Part shown: positions 34,963-46,282 of the stretch, piece after piece
Numbering within the stretch: position 1 is the first letter of the stretch
How the letters are laid out: each line of letters starts with the position of its first letter
DNA from: Penium margaritaceum
Lineage: Eukaryota > Streptophyta > Zygnematophyceae > Desmidiales > Peniaceae
Assembly (NCBI GenBank): GCA_023375785.1
Contig: SZWC01003584.1
Location: forward strand, 35,275-99,274
Length of the DNA stretch: 64,000 bases
Direction: 5' to 3'
Translations under genes and position numbers: made by a program
Notes under the pieces: generated by a model
The model's input: only the letters and a program-made list of their open reading frames with translations
Database searches by the model: none
Told to the model about the DNA's origin: nothing

Positions 34963-35760
34963 CTACTCCCGGCTCTCCTTGTTTCCTGACTCCTTTGTTG
35001 CTTTCTCTCCTTCTTTCGTGGCTTGGTTCCTCTTCCTTTGCCGTTTACCATTACCTTTGCCCTTCTTTGGACTCCAACAATCACGCACAATGTGGCTAGG
35101 CTTGCCACAGTTGTGACAATTGTGCTGTTGTAACACTCCAATCTCCATGGGTGCGTCATCGCTCTCGACCCGCTTGCCGTAACCACCACCAAAAGAGTTG
35201 TGGCTGTTGGCATGAGCCTGTTGCACAAGCGAGTCGTACCTATCTGCTCTTGTGATCATTGCCGGGAGGTCATCGTTGAGTTCGTACATCACCGTCACAG
35301 AGTGGGCGTCGTTCTTGAGGCCGTTGGTGTAGTGGAAGCATAATTCATGGGATTCAAAGCCACAATTGGCAACGATCTCACGAAACCTGTGGGTGTAGTC
35401 GGAGACGCCGCCAGTTTGGCGAAGCCGACGCAACTTGGCACACACGTTGTTCCTCACGTCACCCACGGTGAAGCACTTGATGAACAAGTCTGTGAACTCC
35501 TTCTACGAGGTCGGCCGTTTGAGGGTAGGGTCGCCACTGCTGCAGGTTGGAGCCAATGGGGTTGAGATTCTGGTCGCGGCTGCAATGCCGACAACCATTG
35601 CTGCTCCTTTGCCGTGTGGATTGGACCGCATCACATCGGCCTACCAATCCAACAAAGTCTCTCTCAACAGGATCACGGCATAGTCGCTGCGCGCCTCGTA
35701 CCTTGAGGCATCACGCCAATGGCAGTGAAGTACATATCCAGTGTGAGTAGCTTACCCATC
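34963..35760 (-). pseudogene. gypsy-1 gag with CCHC knuckle (fossil)
   Basis: Gag core with LRRLRQTGGVSDYTHRFREI and ELCFHYTNGLKND, followed by CHNCGKPSHIVRDC, a full CCHC zinc knuckle, and a Lys/Arg-rich tail. This is a typical Ty3/gypsy retrotransposon gag. Confidence 0.9.
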
Positions 35761-36170
35761 CTTCCTTGATGGGTCAAACTGATCCGGCTTGGGCGGGCTC
35801 TGGATGCCCACTGCAGTTCCGTTAGTGGTGGGCATCCCTATCTTAATTGAGGTACGTGTTTTGCTTCTCCAACAGGTCTATCTTGGCTTGCATGTCGGCA
35901 AACAACTTTTGCAACGCTACGGCTGCTGTTACTTTGCCTTACGCGTCAAACGCCACGGCCAACGAGTAAGTGCCGGATGAAGTCAACTCTGCGTCCAGTA
36001 CAACTTCTCCCTTAACGGGTCCTCCGTTTACCCCCTTGTTGCCGGAGTGCGTGGTTGGCCTTGGGCATGGATGCGTCAAAGAGAGGACTTGTATGCGAGT
36101 CTACGCTGACCAAGAGAGGTTGCCACATAGATGATTGTGCCGCTAAGCCAAGGGTGGCTATGATCCCAAG

Positions 36171-36901
36171 TGTGAACCGGGCATTGTGTGCTAGCCTCAA
36201 CCGGATGGTGTAGGCACCAACCAGTGACAATGGCGACCAAGGGGAGATCCTAGGTTTGTGGAAGCGTAGGGTCATCTTGGGGGAGCACGAGAACACGTGT
36301 GGCACAGTCGGAGTAAACTGCATCTGTTATTCAAGTGTCAACATACAGGATTATATGTACATGATGACACATCCTAGGCGACCCGAGGTCGCCGAGCTAT
36401 GTGCAGCTCCATACAGGCCTGGGATGAACGTTATTGCCTCTGCATCACGTAGCTCATCTTTCTAGCTCTCCAACACACCAAGAATCACATCATTCCGTGG
36501 AGGAACGGCCGAGATATGGTCGTTTCCGTGAACCACGGCAATCCGCGCTGACAGCACCACTAGCGGTGGTGACAGCCGCCCTTTCTGGCAACAACACATC
36601 GGAGCACCGTTCCAAAGCGCCCTTCGTCCTCAATGATCCTTGATTCATTGAATAACCAGACCCCAAGGTACGCTTCGGCCTTGTTGGGTCTTCCGAGGGT
36701 CGAGCCTTAATCTTTGGGGATGAATTTTCGTCACATGTTTTCCCCTCGGCCGTTCCATCCTTTGGCCGGGCGTAGCTTCCTCAATTCTTGATGGATTGAC
36801 TCCGTTGGGTTGATTTCGCACGAGTTTTCCTGTAGATTCCAAATCCACAGTCAAGGAAGCCTCAAGCCTTGATCAGTGCCGTTGGCACTGTCCAGATTAC
36901 A
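36171..36901 (-). repeat. gypsy-1 5' LTR
   Basis: Plus-strand ends TGTGAACC and ATTACA. 731 bp, aligned with the 3' LTR at 25786-26552. It adjoins the primer site on the inner side and the AGGAA target duplication on the outer side. Confidence 0.92.
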
Positions 36902-37078
36902 AGGAAGGTGACAATGAGAAGATGAAAATGAAACCAAAATTTACAGAGGAACCCATGGACAGGGTCCAACATTATGTAAGGTCCACCCAAGAGGTAGGGG
37001 TAGTCAAGAGGAATACGTACCAATTGGAGTACAAGGCAGCAGCAAGAAGAGCGGTGGCAAAAATGGAGTGGTGCATGT

Positions 37079-37146
37079 AAGAAACACAGAGATCTCTGTG
37101 TTTCTTGCATCTAGCACCATTACCAGAAACACAGAGATCTCTGTGC
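37079..37146. repeat. 28-bp perfect palindrome and a second partial copy
   Basis: 37079-37106 is self-complementary around GAGATCTC, with arms beginning AAGAAACACA. A 21-bp copy of its core recurs from 37125. It sits in the copia-2 leader near its junction with gypsy-1. Confidence 0.85.
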
Positions 37147-37367
37147 GGCTAAACCCTCACATTTTAGTGGGTTTGCAGATGCTAGGCTGAATGGTGCCAA
37201 GGCTACAGCTAGTATAGTGCTGACTGAAACTGATGTAGTTGTAACCGTTGTGGTTGTGATTGCTGTGGCTGTGACCAGTTTGGCTAGGCCCGCGACTGAG
37301 AATGCCATGGTGGTTGTGCGTCATTTTCAGGAGGAACAGTGTGGGTAGATGGAGCCCTTACTAATGG

Positions 37368-37577
37368 TCAACATATGTGGTTGGCATTTGGGATTTCGCA
37401 AAAGCCGCCAACCAAGATTTCAGTGACTGTGTTGACGTGATGGTCAATCTCCTCCTGTTGTTGCTTGTACTCTATGGCGGCCTTGTCCATGTGGAACTCA
37501 CTGGGCACGTGCATGAGATATTGGCACTGATACTCATGAGCAGCATCACGCCAATGCTCCTCCTCCCACCGCACCAC
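37368..37577 (-). pseudogene. Conserved peptide-coding stretch in the copia-2 leader
   Basis: Minus-strand frame with RWEEEHWRDAAHEYQ, VPSEFHMDKAAIEY and QQEEIDHHVNTV, the counterpart of the copia-A stretch at 17783-18061. It lies upstream of gag on the element's own strand. The function is unknown; the resemblance in two copies suggests a real coding segment in the ancestor. Confidence 0.5.
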
Positions 37578-38528
37578 AATACACTTGTAAATGGTGGCCT
37601 TCTCCTTGTTGGTTGGAGGAGGAGATTGGCGGTGACTCTGGTAATGGTGCTAGGATGGCGGCATCAATGGCAGCACAACTGTCTAGGAGGTCTCGTAGTG
37701 ACAGAAGTGCAATTGGAGGCATGTGTATGGTGGCAACCGTAGCACGGCATAAGGAGGCCGCGTGATAGTGACCAGAGTGGTAGCTACAATAGCAGTGGCG
37801 CTCGGAACTGCTACGGCCATTGTTGCAGATTTCAGGGCAGGTCAAGAGGTGGCGATGGTTGTAGGAGCAACTGGAAGTGTTGAGATGGTGGCCGAACCCT
37901 CATCAATGGCCACCGGAGGATGGCGACAGTAATAGTGACCACAACAATGGCTATGATGGCAGCAGCTAAGGGTGCACACTGATTCCGAATCATGATTCTT
38001 GGGAAAGCACCAGAGCCTCGATTCCAATTCCTACTCAGAATCGGAACTGCGATTCCGGTTCTAGAATCGTGATTCCTGATGGCATCACCATCCTTCGCGG
38101 TTCTCACAAACATGTAAGCATTAACCACCGACGTCAATGATAGCATGCATTGTCACTCATTACCTTCCCTACCAATGCATTTTGGCCTCATGTCATTTAA
38201 CACAAGACCACACTTCAGGGTTCCACGTCTTGAAGACACGCATGTGTGAACATGTCCTTTCTAACACAATGGTGTTCTTGAACTCGTGCAGAAATAGGTC
38301 ATGTTTTCAGTTGTTACTGTCATGAAGTGGGCTTTCATGCCTAAGGCATGGCATTCATCTGTATTGGCCATTCATTCCAGAGCTTGAAACAACATTGCAC
38401 ATCATGACACAACTATGACATTGCAGTGCTACTCTAGTCTATGACCCTGTCCTTCGTCACCATCCTCCTAATCATCATCGCCGTCTCCATGCCCCCTCGC
38501 ATCCATCCCTTCATCCTCCTTCTCCATG

Positions 38529-40848
38529 TCAAACAGCTCCATCCCCTCCAACTCCTTGGCACCCTCTCCCACCAATCTTGCCGTCTTCTTCCATAGCAGC
38601 TCGTTGACTCGTTCCTCCTCCTCTTTCAGTTTGGGGGGCAATGTTGCCATGGTGGTCAATAGGGAACTGAAGGAGGTTCTTCTCATTGATCCATGACTTC
38701 ATTGTGAGTAGGTTTTCTATGGTTAAGTGGTCCAGGGAATTGCAGAAGTCTGTAATGATGTGGCAGCCCAACGAAAAAAGCCAATCTGACGGTGTTGAGG
38801 TCGACAGGACAACAAACGAGACCATGGCAGCAAGGAAGATGGTCCAGAATGTCTTCTATTTCTTCTTGTAGTGCTGTAGTATGTTGTAATGCGGCTCCTT
38901 GATGGGGAGTTTTGCCCACCTCTCCACCTCTCCCTCCACACTGCTTGCCAGTGCCTCTTCACGTGTTGTTGCTGGAACACAAGGGGCAAAATCATCCGCT
39001 GTTCGATCAGCTAGGGCTGCCTCGACTAAATCTTCATCTTCTTGTTGCTGATGCAGCACACACAGGTGAAGCTAGCACTATTCAGCTGCTGGTGTTGCTG
39101 GTGCTGCACTCTGGCTGCGCTGGATTTCCTGGCTGCTATTAGCAGGTGCATCGTCTGCTGAACCTGCTCCTACTTCTACAACTCATGCCGCAACCACCTT
39201 CGCATGGTATGGGTGCAACACCTCCAGCACAGTGATGTACGGCTTGACCTCAGAGGTGATTCCTATCATAAGATGGGCTTTTCAAAGTAGCGGAGCTGGA
39301 ACCGAGGGTCAGCTGCAGTTGCCAGCATGGGGCAATCTGTCAGCAACCCGGCACACTTCTCCAAATTTGCCACGACGGCCTCGATGCCAGCGTGCATGTC
39401 GGCCAGTAGCTGCTCCTTATGTTCAGCCGGCCATGTGAACCCAGTCGCGTCCCCTTCTTCTCAACATTGATGGAACGGACCTGCCATCCATTTGTCTTTG
39501 TGAGCATGATCTGAAAAAAAGGAATGACAACGATGAGGGTGGGGTACTTTGAGCTGCTGATGTTTTCAGTGTAGGATTCGAACGGCTTCAGAATGAGGGT
39601 GAGCAATGCAATGGTCCCCCACTCCTCATTTGAGGGAGTCAACAAGGTTTCATCTCGGTTGTACCCAGCCAGTCACGGCACAAGGACTCCACTTAGGAAC
39701 AACACTTGACTGCACATGTCGAGCGTTGAGTTCCACCAAGTCTCTGTGTCAAGGTGCAAGAACTGGTGCTTCACTCTTACAGTGGAGCATGCAATGATGA
39801 GGGATTGTCCCCCCGCGGTGCTGCAAGTTGCAAAGGTTGGAATCTTCCAGGCCATGGCGATGACCATGGACATGGAAGAGAGGGACAGGATATTGTTGAC
39901 AGCCAAGATCATGATATGGCTGAGGCAATGAATGTGCCTGGCCTTCTAAAATCCGGAGCCTGCTGGAATAATGTGGCGGTCAACCTTGGCGTTATTCATG
40001 CTATCATTGTTCACTGTGATGTAGAACATGTGGTCCCACAGCCCCCATCCCTTAAAACTTCAGAAAACACCTCAAACATGGTCTGTGCGGTGGGTGAGTA
40101 TGGGACGGCCAAGAAGGACAGCGCCATGCCTTCTACCTTGAACCCGCCCACCCAGTGTGGCGTGATCCCGACGTACTTCATGTTTGCGTCGGACTTCCAG
40201 TTGTTTCTCGTGAAGCTGATGGCTGATGTGACCTCGGCAAGCATCCGGTGGAGCCTCTTCTGAAACATGACGGCTCTTGTCACAATTTCCCGTGCAATGG
40301 TTATGCGACTGGGGAGCTTGGCAAACGGGTTGCAGTGCTAGAAGGCCGTGTCTAGCCAGAATGACTCCAGTGACAAAAAAACTCATGTTTTTTTCCATAA
40401 CATGCTTCAACATGCAGAACATGAGACACTGCTTGTTGAAGGTGCTACTTGCACCTGCTATCGTCTGCTCGATGATGGTCGCTCCAACTCCAGAGTCGCT
40501 CGAATGGCTTCGACAATTGCGGTTACAGCATTGGTAATTGCGAATTGTGGTGCGGAAGCCACGTCCATCTCCTTTACCTGTTCAAAAAGCTTCTTGTGGC
40601 TGAGGCAATGGTACTTGCACATAGCAGATGTGTTGTCCCGCTTGGAATTGTACTCTTTCCCACATGTTTGGCAGTCAGCATGTTCTAGATTGGCAGCTTG
40701 CTTCTTGAAAATTTTCCAAATAACCGCTTTGTACCTCTTCCTCTAGTCACCTGCTGCTTTGCCATCCTCTCTCTTTCTTGTCTGACTTGTCATCATCATC
40801 AGACTCAAGGGGTGGAGGTGGGGCCTGTGTCTCGTTGTCGTCAGCCAT
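38529..40848 (-). pseudogene. hAT-2 transposase (decayed)
   Basis: The reading begins at ATG 40848 (MADDNETQAPPPP). A BED finger follows at about 40560-40745 (WKIFKKQ, then CQTCGKEYN and a KYHCLSHKKL end). Next come LSLESFWLDTAF, HCNPFAKLPSR, SAISFTRNNWKSD (the first catalytic Asp appears as Asn), LDTETWWNSTLDM, LILKPFESYTENIS and the C-terminal STPSDWLFSLGCHIITDF dimerisation motif (the usual Glu appears as Asp). Several frameshifts and stops are present, both TAG (for example 40338-40340) and TGA. It is useful because it shows the ancestral order of the segment inverted in hAT-1. Confidence 0.88.
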
Positions 40849-41503
40849 GGCAGCTGCTGACGAGCACCCCTAGGAGGCTAGTGCTCATCTGGACTTAGCT
40901 TGATGGCGGAACTCACCGTGCAAATGTGCTCGACGGCATTGATTGACGACTAGCAGGTCGGAGTTCCGTGACCACACTAAATGGCAGACAAACGGTTTAT
41001 TCTATCTCAAAGTCGTCCATGTGGTGATGTCCATTTTGAGACTAGAGTGTTTAAGGGCCGTGTCCGAGGTGTCCGGTCAGCAACTCCCAGAATGAATGCA
41101 GACCACACATGCCATACGTCACTTACACAAGGAACTTCATCCTAAGAAGCTCCCATTGGTTGTATGCAAAGCATCCTCAACAAGGATGCTTCTTAGATGT
41201 TTTTGTACAGCTTCCATAGAGTGTGAGCGCACAAACCTGCTACAAATTCAATTGACCTAACAATCAGAGTGAAGTTTGAAACCAGTCCAGCTACACTGTA
41301 GGCATGCAATCCTTTAGTTTCAAGGCTTCAGGATTGAGCATTATGTGAGGTGTGTGTTTGATGCATGTACACACCTTGGATAACACGGCCGAAGCATGTG
41401 CCGCATGTGCCATGAAAATGCTTCCAATTGTCCAGACTTTTGCAAGTTCGATGGTTCAAAAAAAGGAGTCAGGCGGACTAGATCCGGCCCTCCCGTCATT
41501 TTA

Positions 41504-41536
41504 TCCCCCCCCCCCCCCTCCCCCCTCCTCCCCCCG
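41504..41536. repeat. Poly-C/T tract in hAT-2
   Basis: About 30 bases of nearly pure C with a few T, close to the element's right end. Comparable poly-C tracts occur at 3646, 26560, 27488, 30702 and 30803, and a poly-G tract at 53538. Confidence 0.9.
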
Positions 41537-42323
41537 GCAAATAAGGTGTAAGAACCGCAATCCTCTTACAGTTCTGAAATCAAAGAATCAGATCCACGGT
41601 TTCACTGATAGAACCAGAATTGCAATTCTGGAACCTTGATCCCTAGAACATGTGTGCACCCTCAGTGGTGGTGATTGTAGCTATTGTGGCTGCTGATGCA
41701 AAATCAGGGGTAAATATAAAGGTAGCTATGGCTGCAGCCGCCATTGTAAGTGCAGAGGCAACAGTTGACCCCACAAAAATGGCTACCAGAAGATGGAAGC
41801 AATGGTCATGACAACGAAGGTGGCTATTGTGGCAGTGGCTGTCATAGCTGATGTCGATGTTGCAACAGCCGAAAAACCATGATGCGGCAACGGCTGCTGT
41901 TACTTTTGCAAGAGAAATGGCAGCAGCTGAACCCACATCAATTTCATCAAGAAGATGGAGCGGCAAGGAAAGGATGGACGGCCAAAGAGAGGCCAAGGTC
42001 CTAAAAGTGAGGAGGTCGACGAGCGGACAAGAAAGCCCGCTAGGAGAGTGGCGGGAGTCAACCTCCCTCTTCCTCACTCTGACTCTGCCACGAGCTACGT
42101 GTGGTGGTGAGCGGAGCGGACAGGGCCAGAGTGCTGGTGCATAGCCTAGTACACAATGCAACGCTAAGAGGATGCACTGCTGAAGGGTTGCTGGAGCGTG
42201 CCGTGCACACCATGGCATGCCCGTAGCTACAAATAGTGACGGGCATGCACAATGAGCTCCTCACCATGGGAGAGACTGCAAGGAGCGGGTGACGAGCTCT
42301 TTTCTCAAATTGCTCTAAAACCA

Positions 42324-42970
42324 TAACATAGCATGAAAGTACAAGGGAACAAGAATGAGAGCTTGAGAAAGGTGGCGAGAGGGAGACGTCATGCATTCAT
42401 TGTAAGATTCTTTATAAAATATTAGACATAAGCAAGTGAATGGCTGGGTGAGGTGACGCCTTGGCATGGCCAGCGAGCCCCACCGCATGCATCATGTACG
42501 AGGTGTGGCTGCCACCACCCCTAGGGTTAGGCCAAACCTCTTTGAAAGCAATCCGAGAGCGACTTCGGCCAAAAAAATCTAGCAACATGACCTGAGCAAG
42601 ATCAGCACCCGGCAACCAACCTAAAGCAACCAGAAATCCAACCAGGCATGCAAGACAATCCACATCATCCTAAAGCGTATGTAGACATGCCACCAAGTAA
42701 TCTTTCTACAACGATATTCCTTATGAGAGATTTTCAAAGAGCTACTGGCTGGCCCACTGGCACAAGCCCAATCCTATCCAAGTGGTTGTAGCAACAAGAG
42801 TGGATTCTGTAAGAACTCCATAAACTTGAGTGAACCATTGCTTCAGAGCCCCAAATTGTTTGTACGGCAGCCAGCTTGACTTCTTCTCCTGCATAGATGT
42901 GTGTTTGAGGAGAGACCAGTGCATGATAATCAGTGATTGGTAGTTCAACACTTGACCACCAATACTAACA
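42324..42970 (-). repeat. copia-2 5' LTR
   Basis: 647 bp beginning after a degenerate primer-like site (42312-42323) and ending AATACTAACA. It aligns with 19601-20238. The sequence immediately after it (42971 on) is the resumed copia-A LTR. Confidence 0.85.
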
Positions 42971-43183
42971 CCCTATGCTATCTAAGTGGCAGAGACAACA
43001 AGTGTGGAGTCGACAATAGCTCCATAGACCTGGAGCGTACCATTGCTTCACATGAACACTTGGTCTGTACAGCAGCCATGCTTGTTTACTCTCCTGAAAA
43101 GATGTGTGTGTGTGTGTGTGTGTGGAGACCAATGGATACTAATCATTGTATTAGTAAGTCAGCACTTGAATCCAACACTAACA
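42971..43183 (-). repeat. copia-A 5' LTR, right part
   Basis: Aligns with the last third of both copia-2 LTRs, including CAAGTGTGGAG, CCATTGCTTCA and GGAGACCA, and ends CCAACACTAACA. It contains a TG microsatellite at 43102-43124. It completes the LTR interrupted at 19600. Confidence 0.82.
43102..43124. repeat. (TG)n microsatellite in the copia-A LTR
   Basis: About 11 TG units at the position where copia-1 also has its TG run (1-50). Confidence 0.95.
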
Positions 43184-43690
43184 CACATAATGAACGAAAA
43201 CTAAGTTGAATCAGACACTCAAACTTGCATGGCTTTACTGTAAAACTGACATTTGAGCTCAAAAAAATGTCTGATACCTGGATGAATTCATTGAAATGTC
43301 CAATTTTGCAAAATTTGAATATGAAAAAAAGGTAAAAAGTTTAACCTCAATGCCAGTGCAGTAACAAGTTTAACACTAGGATAGCTCTATCATGTACTTG
43401 CAGGGAGATCAGAAGGAAATACAAGAACAACCCATGTAACAAAAAATGGACTGATCTGATTGGTTGCAACAAGGAACAATCTGCCAGTCGTCTTCCTCTT
43501 CTAGTCATGTTCTAGGGCAACTTCACGGCACCATCATAGTTGTAGCGTGGCAGCTGCAGGAGGCTTGAACTTAACCTTGGGTAGGAAGCCGGACTAAGGC
43601 AAATGTTAGAGGCCTTTGCTTATCCCCGGGGTTTTTTGTCATCAGTCTACATCCCATTTGTAACATTGTATTTGTATCAGAGCCAATGTT
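43184..43690 (+). other. Flank of the nest with a primer-site-like sequence at 43671-43684
   Basis: TTTGTATCAGAGCC at 43671-43684 resembles an initiator-Met-tRNA primer site on the plus strand, 650 bp before the clear site of gypsy-2. It may mark the 5' end of another truncated LTR element. No coding sequence of it was found. The remaining sequence is unremarkable. Confidence 0.4.
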
Positions 43691-44324
43691 TGGATCCCGC
43701 GTGAGGCAATAGGGTCTAGGTCCATCCTCCCTCAATGTGGAGAGAGGGGAGCTTAGCGGGTGCAAGGATGGAGAGGCTTATATTATATCCCAAATGTACA
43801 GGAGTTCCTAAATCACCAGAGTGGATATATCTCTTCTTACACTTGTGGCCCACCGCGCGACAATCTCAAGATTTTTTCGTCGTTTGGCCAAGGGCATACT
43901 AGCCAGTTCTCTTCACCTCCCGTGTTCCACTCCTAAAGGTTCCGACACATTCAACCACTTTCCAAAATGATCGATAGAAGCATCATAAACCGTATGATGG
44001 TCTGATGATTTTCAGTTGACTTCTTGACACTGTGAGACTTCTATGAAACCGTGTCTCGATATTCTCGAAACACCGGCTTTTTGACAAAGTTTTTTGGAAC
44101 GACCACTCATGACGGGATGTTACACACGTTCAACTCAAGCACTCAAGATCCAAGATATGCCTCATTTTGTTTCTCTCTATTCTATTCATGTGCTCAAAAT
44201 GTTCAACACTTTAGAATACGCATACCACAAAATACACTTTATCCAAATATCCCAAATCTTTGAATTGTGTTGTTCTCCGCACCTCATCCCCGTGAACCAC
44301 CTACGTTCCGCTCAACATACAAAT

Positions 44325-44336
44325 TGGTATCAGAGC
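44325..44336 (+). promoter_or_regulatory. gypsy-2 primer-binding site
   Basis: TGGTATCAGAGC, the sequence complementary to the 3' end of initiator Met tRNA, directly after LTR-like sequence ending ATACAAAT. Confidence 0.85.
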
Positions 44337-45130
44337 ACAGCAGCATTGGGGGGACAACCAACACATCACCTACAAGAAGACAGCCAGGCACTAGCCTTCA
44401 GCTCATTTCCACTGTTGTTTGCAGACCTCGCAATGACAAAGGTGAATAACCTGGTGACGGATAACTCGGTGATGGAATCCTCCTGTTCAACAAAGGTGAA
44501 CACCCCAGTGATGAACAACCCGGTGCAAATGGCGCAGTACGGTGATCCCGACAGATAACTAGGTGACGGACCCCTCGGGCTCAGCAAATCCTTTGCCATC
44601 ATCATTGTCCGCCGGGACGACACCTGGTACAACGAGAAGCATCAACAGGCTGACTCACATAAATGAAGATCAATACCAGAAGCTAACATAACTCGAGAGC
44701 CTCAACATCTATCAACTCCAACAACTTAACGTGGCGATGGAGGCGTTTCAGAATGCGGGCGGAGGGAAAGTAATACTCACCGTGAGAATTCTATAACCCT
44801 CAGACTAGCTCAAGTTTGACCAGTACTCCTTGAGCCATATGATCCTGCCAACTCTAAAGGACCAATGGTTGGGATGTGGCTGATGATTTTGGAGGTGTCT
44901 ATGGCCGTTGATGGTGTCAACAATGGAAAAAAGAAAACTGACCTCCCGGCCTCACTTTTGCGTGGCATGGCGTTTTGTTGGTCCAATCTAAAGTCCATGC
45001 AGCGGTCGCACAAGATCGGCGGAACTGAATCAATGATCTCACGTGACCACTCTCATATCGTCGACCGTAGGCGTTCTACTCAATCTTATGTTGCACGACT
45101 GGCGGACTCCATTGGAGAGCTGGATGGACT

Positions 45131-45481
45131 TTGCCCACACAAGACTCACACATTTTAAAACAAAGGAATGAGAAATCTTTCACACTGTACAAGTTTCAAT
45201 GCCTACATGAACAGTCCAGTTTTGCAGAGTTCAAGTGGCATTTTTGTGAAATCATTACCTACAGTGACCTCACCCCTGAAAAACTTTGTTTCTACTACAA
45301 CGGCCTCAAACGCAACATCACACAATTAATCATCATGTTCGGCATCCAAAAAGACCTTCCACAAATGATCACAGCAGCTGATTGCATCAAAAGTGTTCAC
45401 TACAAAGCAAGAATGCAGGAATCTAGTGGCTACGATCCCAAGGCCATAATCCATGTCGTGGCAGAGGGAATTCATAGTTGA
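45131..45481 (+). pseudogene. gypsy-2 gag (fossil, part)
   Basis: Contains SFAEFKWHFCEIITYSD, LTPEKLCFYYNGLKRNI and DLPQMITAADCIKSV, parallel to the gypsy-1 gag core (FREIVANCGF, ELCFHYTNGLK and DLPAMITRADRYDSL). The two elements therefore belong to related gypsy lineages. Confidence 0.82.
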
Positions 45482-46282
45482 AGAAAACCTTGTCTCAAGT
45501 GGATATTGACGATGTCGATCAATCCAATCAATGGTGGATCCAGCCCGTGCACATCTCACCTGCTAGAAAAAAATGACAGTAACACGTGAAAAGGGGGGAA
45601 GTGGCAGAAAAGCTGAGGATTCAGGAAACAACAAAGAACGGGAGTAATTGGTAAACCTCCTCTTCGGTTAGAAAAACCTGCACCGACTGATCATCCATCT
45701 AAACGGCTCACATCACTACAGACTGGGGTTCTTGAGATTGCAAAGTTTGACAAGGAGTATGAGGAGGACCAACTGGCGATGTTCCTATGGGTTACAAACC
45801 CTTGATGGTGTACAACCAATGGTTTGTAAAAGTTGCAAATTGATACCAGCATTACTGCATGGAGCAGGTTCTCACATTTTTGCAACCAAGTACATGGTTC
45901 AAAAAATTTGGTCTATAAACCAAGCCACAGATGTTGGAAGGAAAAATTGTCAATGGAAAACAACATATCTATCAAATCCACAAACCACTCTGATTGCAAA
46001 TCAAAGATCTACACAACATAATGGTCTAGAGGAGTTATCCCATGAGAAACCACAAAATCATCTATGAGCGAGATTACCTGTATCAGCAGAATCTAGAATA
46101 CCACTGCAGCAGTAGAGCACTCTACATCAGAATTCATGACAGAAAACCACATTTTTCTCTGATCAAGCGATCCATGACACGACAAAGGTTATGCGAAGCA
46201 ACATAAGTAGAAGTAGCAGAGACAGTCGCAACCGTGGCTCAAAAGGTATCTATGACGAGGAGAACAAGCGTGGCTCATCCAC

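Larger units (their letters stand above)
25786..36901 (-). mobile_element. gypsy-1: chromovirus-type Ty3/gypsy element
   Basis: Minus-strand Ty3/gypsy element inserted in the copia-2 leader with a perfect 5-bp target duplication AGGAA (25781-25785 and 36902-36906). 3' LTR 25786-26552, purine tract (poly-C on plus) 26560-26582, chromodomain, integrase, RNase H, RT, protease, gag with zinc knuckle, primer site 36156-36168 (minus TGGGATCATAGCC) and 5' LTR 36171-36901. It carries hAT-3 inside the integrase region. The LTR pair differs by roughly 10-15% by eye, so it is younger than copia-2 but not recent. It is broken, with of the order of ten interruptions. Confidence 0.93.
36907..37968 (-). other. 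copia-2 leader, middle piece
   Basis: This resumes the copia-2 leader after gypsy-1. The GCN/GTN-rich stretch (37140-37320) and the text after it, with GAGCCCTTACTAATGG, match the copia-A leader (GAGCACTTACTAGTGA near 17750). It contains the conserved peptide-coding stretch at 37368-37577. Confidence 0.75.
37969..41662 (-). mobile_element. hAT-2: degraded hAT transposon in the copia-2 leader
   Basis: Terminal inverted repeat AGGGTGCACAC (37969-37979) and GTGTGCACCCT (41652-41662). It shares GGGTGCACAC with hAT-1, so the two are related. Subterminal regions carry repeated GATTCC/GAATC motifs. No clean 8-bp target duplication is left (AGCAGCTA on the left, CAGTGGTG on the right), which fits an old insertion. 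The encoded transposase resembles that of hAT-1 but is fragmented. Confidence 0.88.
19601..42970 (-). mobile_element. copia-2: Ty1/copia element carrying two later insertions
   Basis: Minus-strand copia element. 3' LTR 19601-20238, purine tract from 20239, RNase H and RT 20220-21853, integrase 22514-23752, protease region near 23750-23950, gag to about 25700, leader in three pieces (25700-25785, 36902-37968 and 41663-42311), primer-like site 42312-42323, 5' LTR 42324-42970. The inserts are gypsy-1 (25786-36901) and hAT-2 (37969-41662). By eye its two LTRs differ at roughly a quarter of aligned sites in the stretch I compared, so it is old. It is broken, with many interruptions. Confidence 0.87.
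17190..43183 (-). mobile_element. copia-A: 5' remnant of an old copia element, its LTR split by copia-2
   Basis: Two pieces belong together: leader, primer site and left LTR part (17190-19600), and the right LTR part (42971-43183). The primer site is at 19146-19156 (minus-strand GGTATCAGAGC) and the LTR starts TGAGTTG at 19157. The LTR alignment to the two copia-2 LTRs stops at 19600 and resumes at 42971 at the matching point, giving 444 + 213 bp = 657 bp against 638 and 647 bp for copia-2. No gag or pol of this copy is present to the left. This is the oldest layer of the nest and is heavily decayed. Confidence 0.8.

Noticed and set aside
43260-43280. A further primer-site-like sequence (GTCTGATACC at about 43270)
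   Set aside because: Only ten bases match, with no LTR-like sequence beside it; probably chance.
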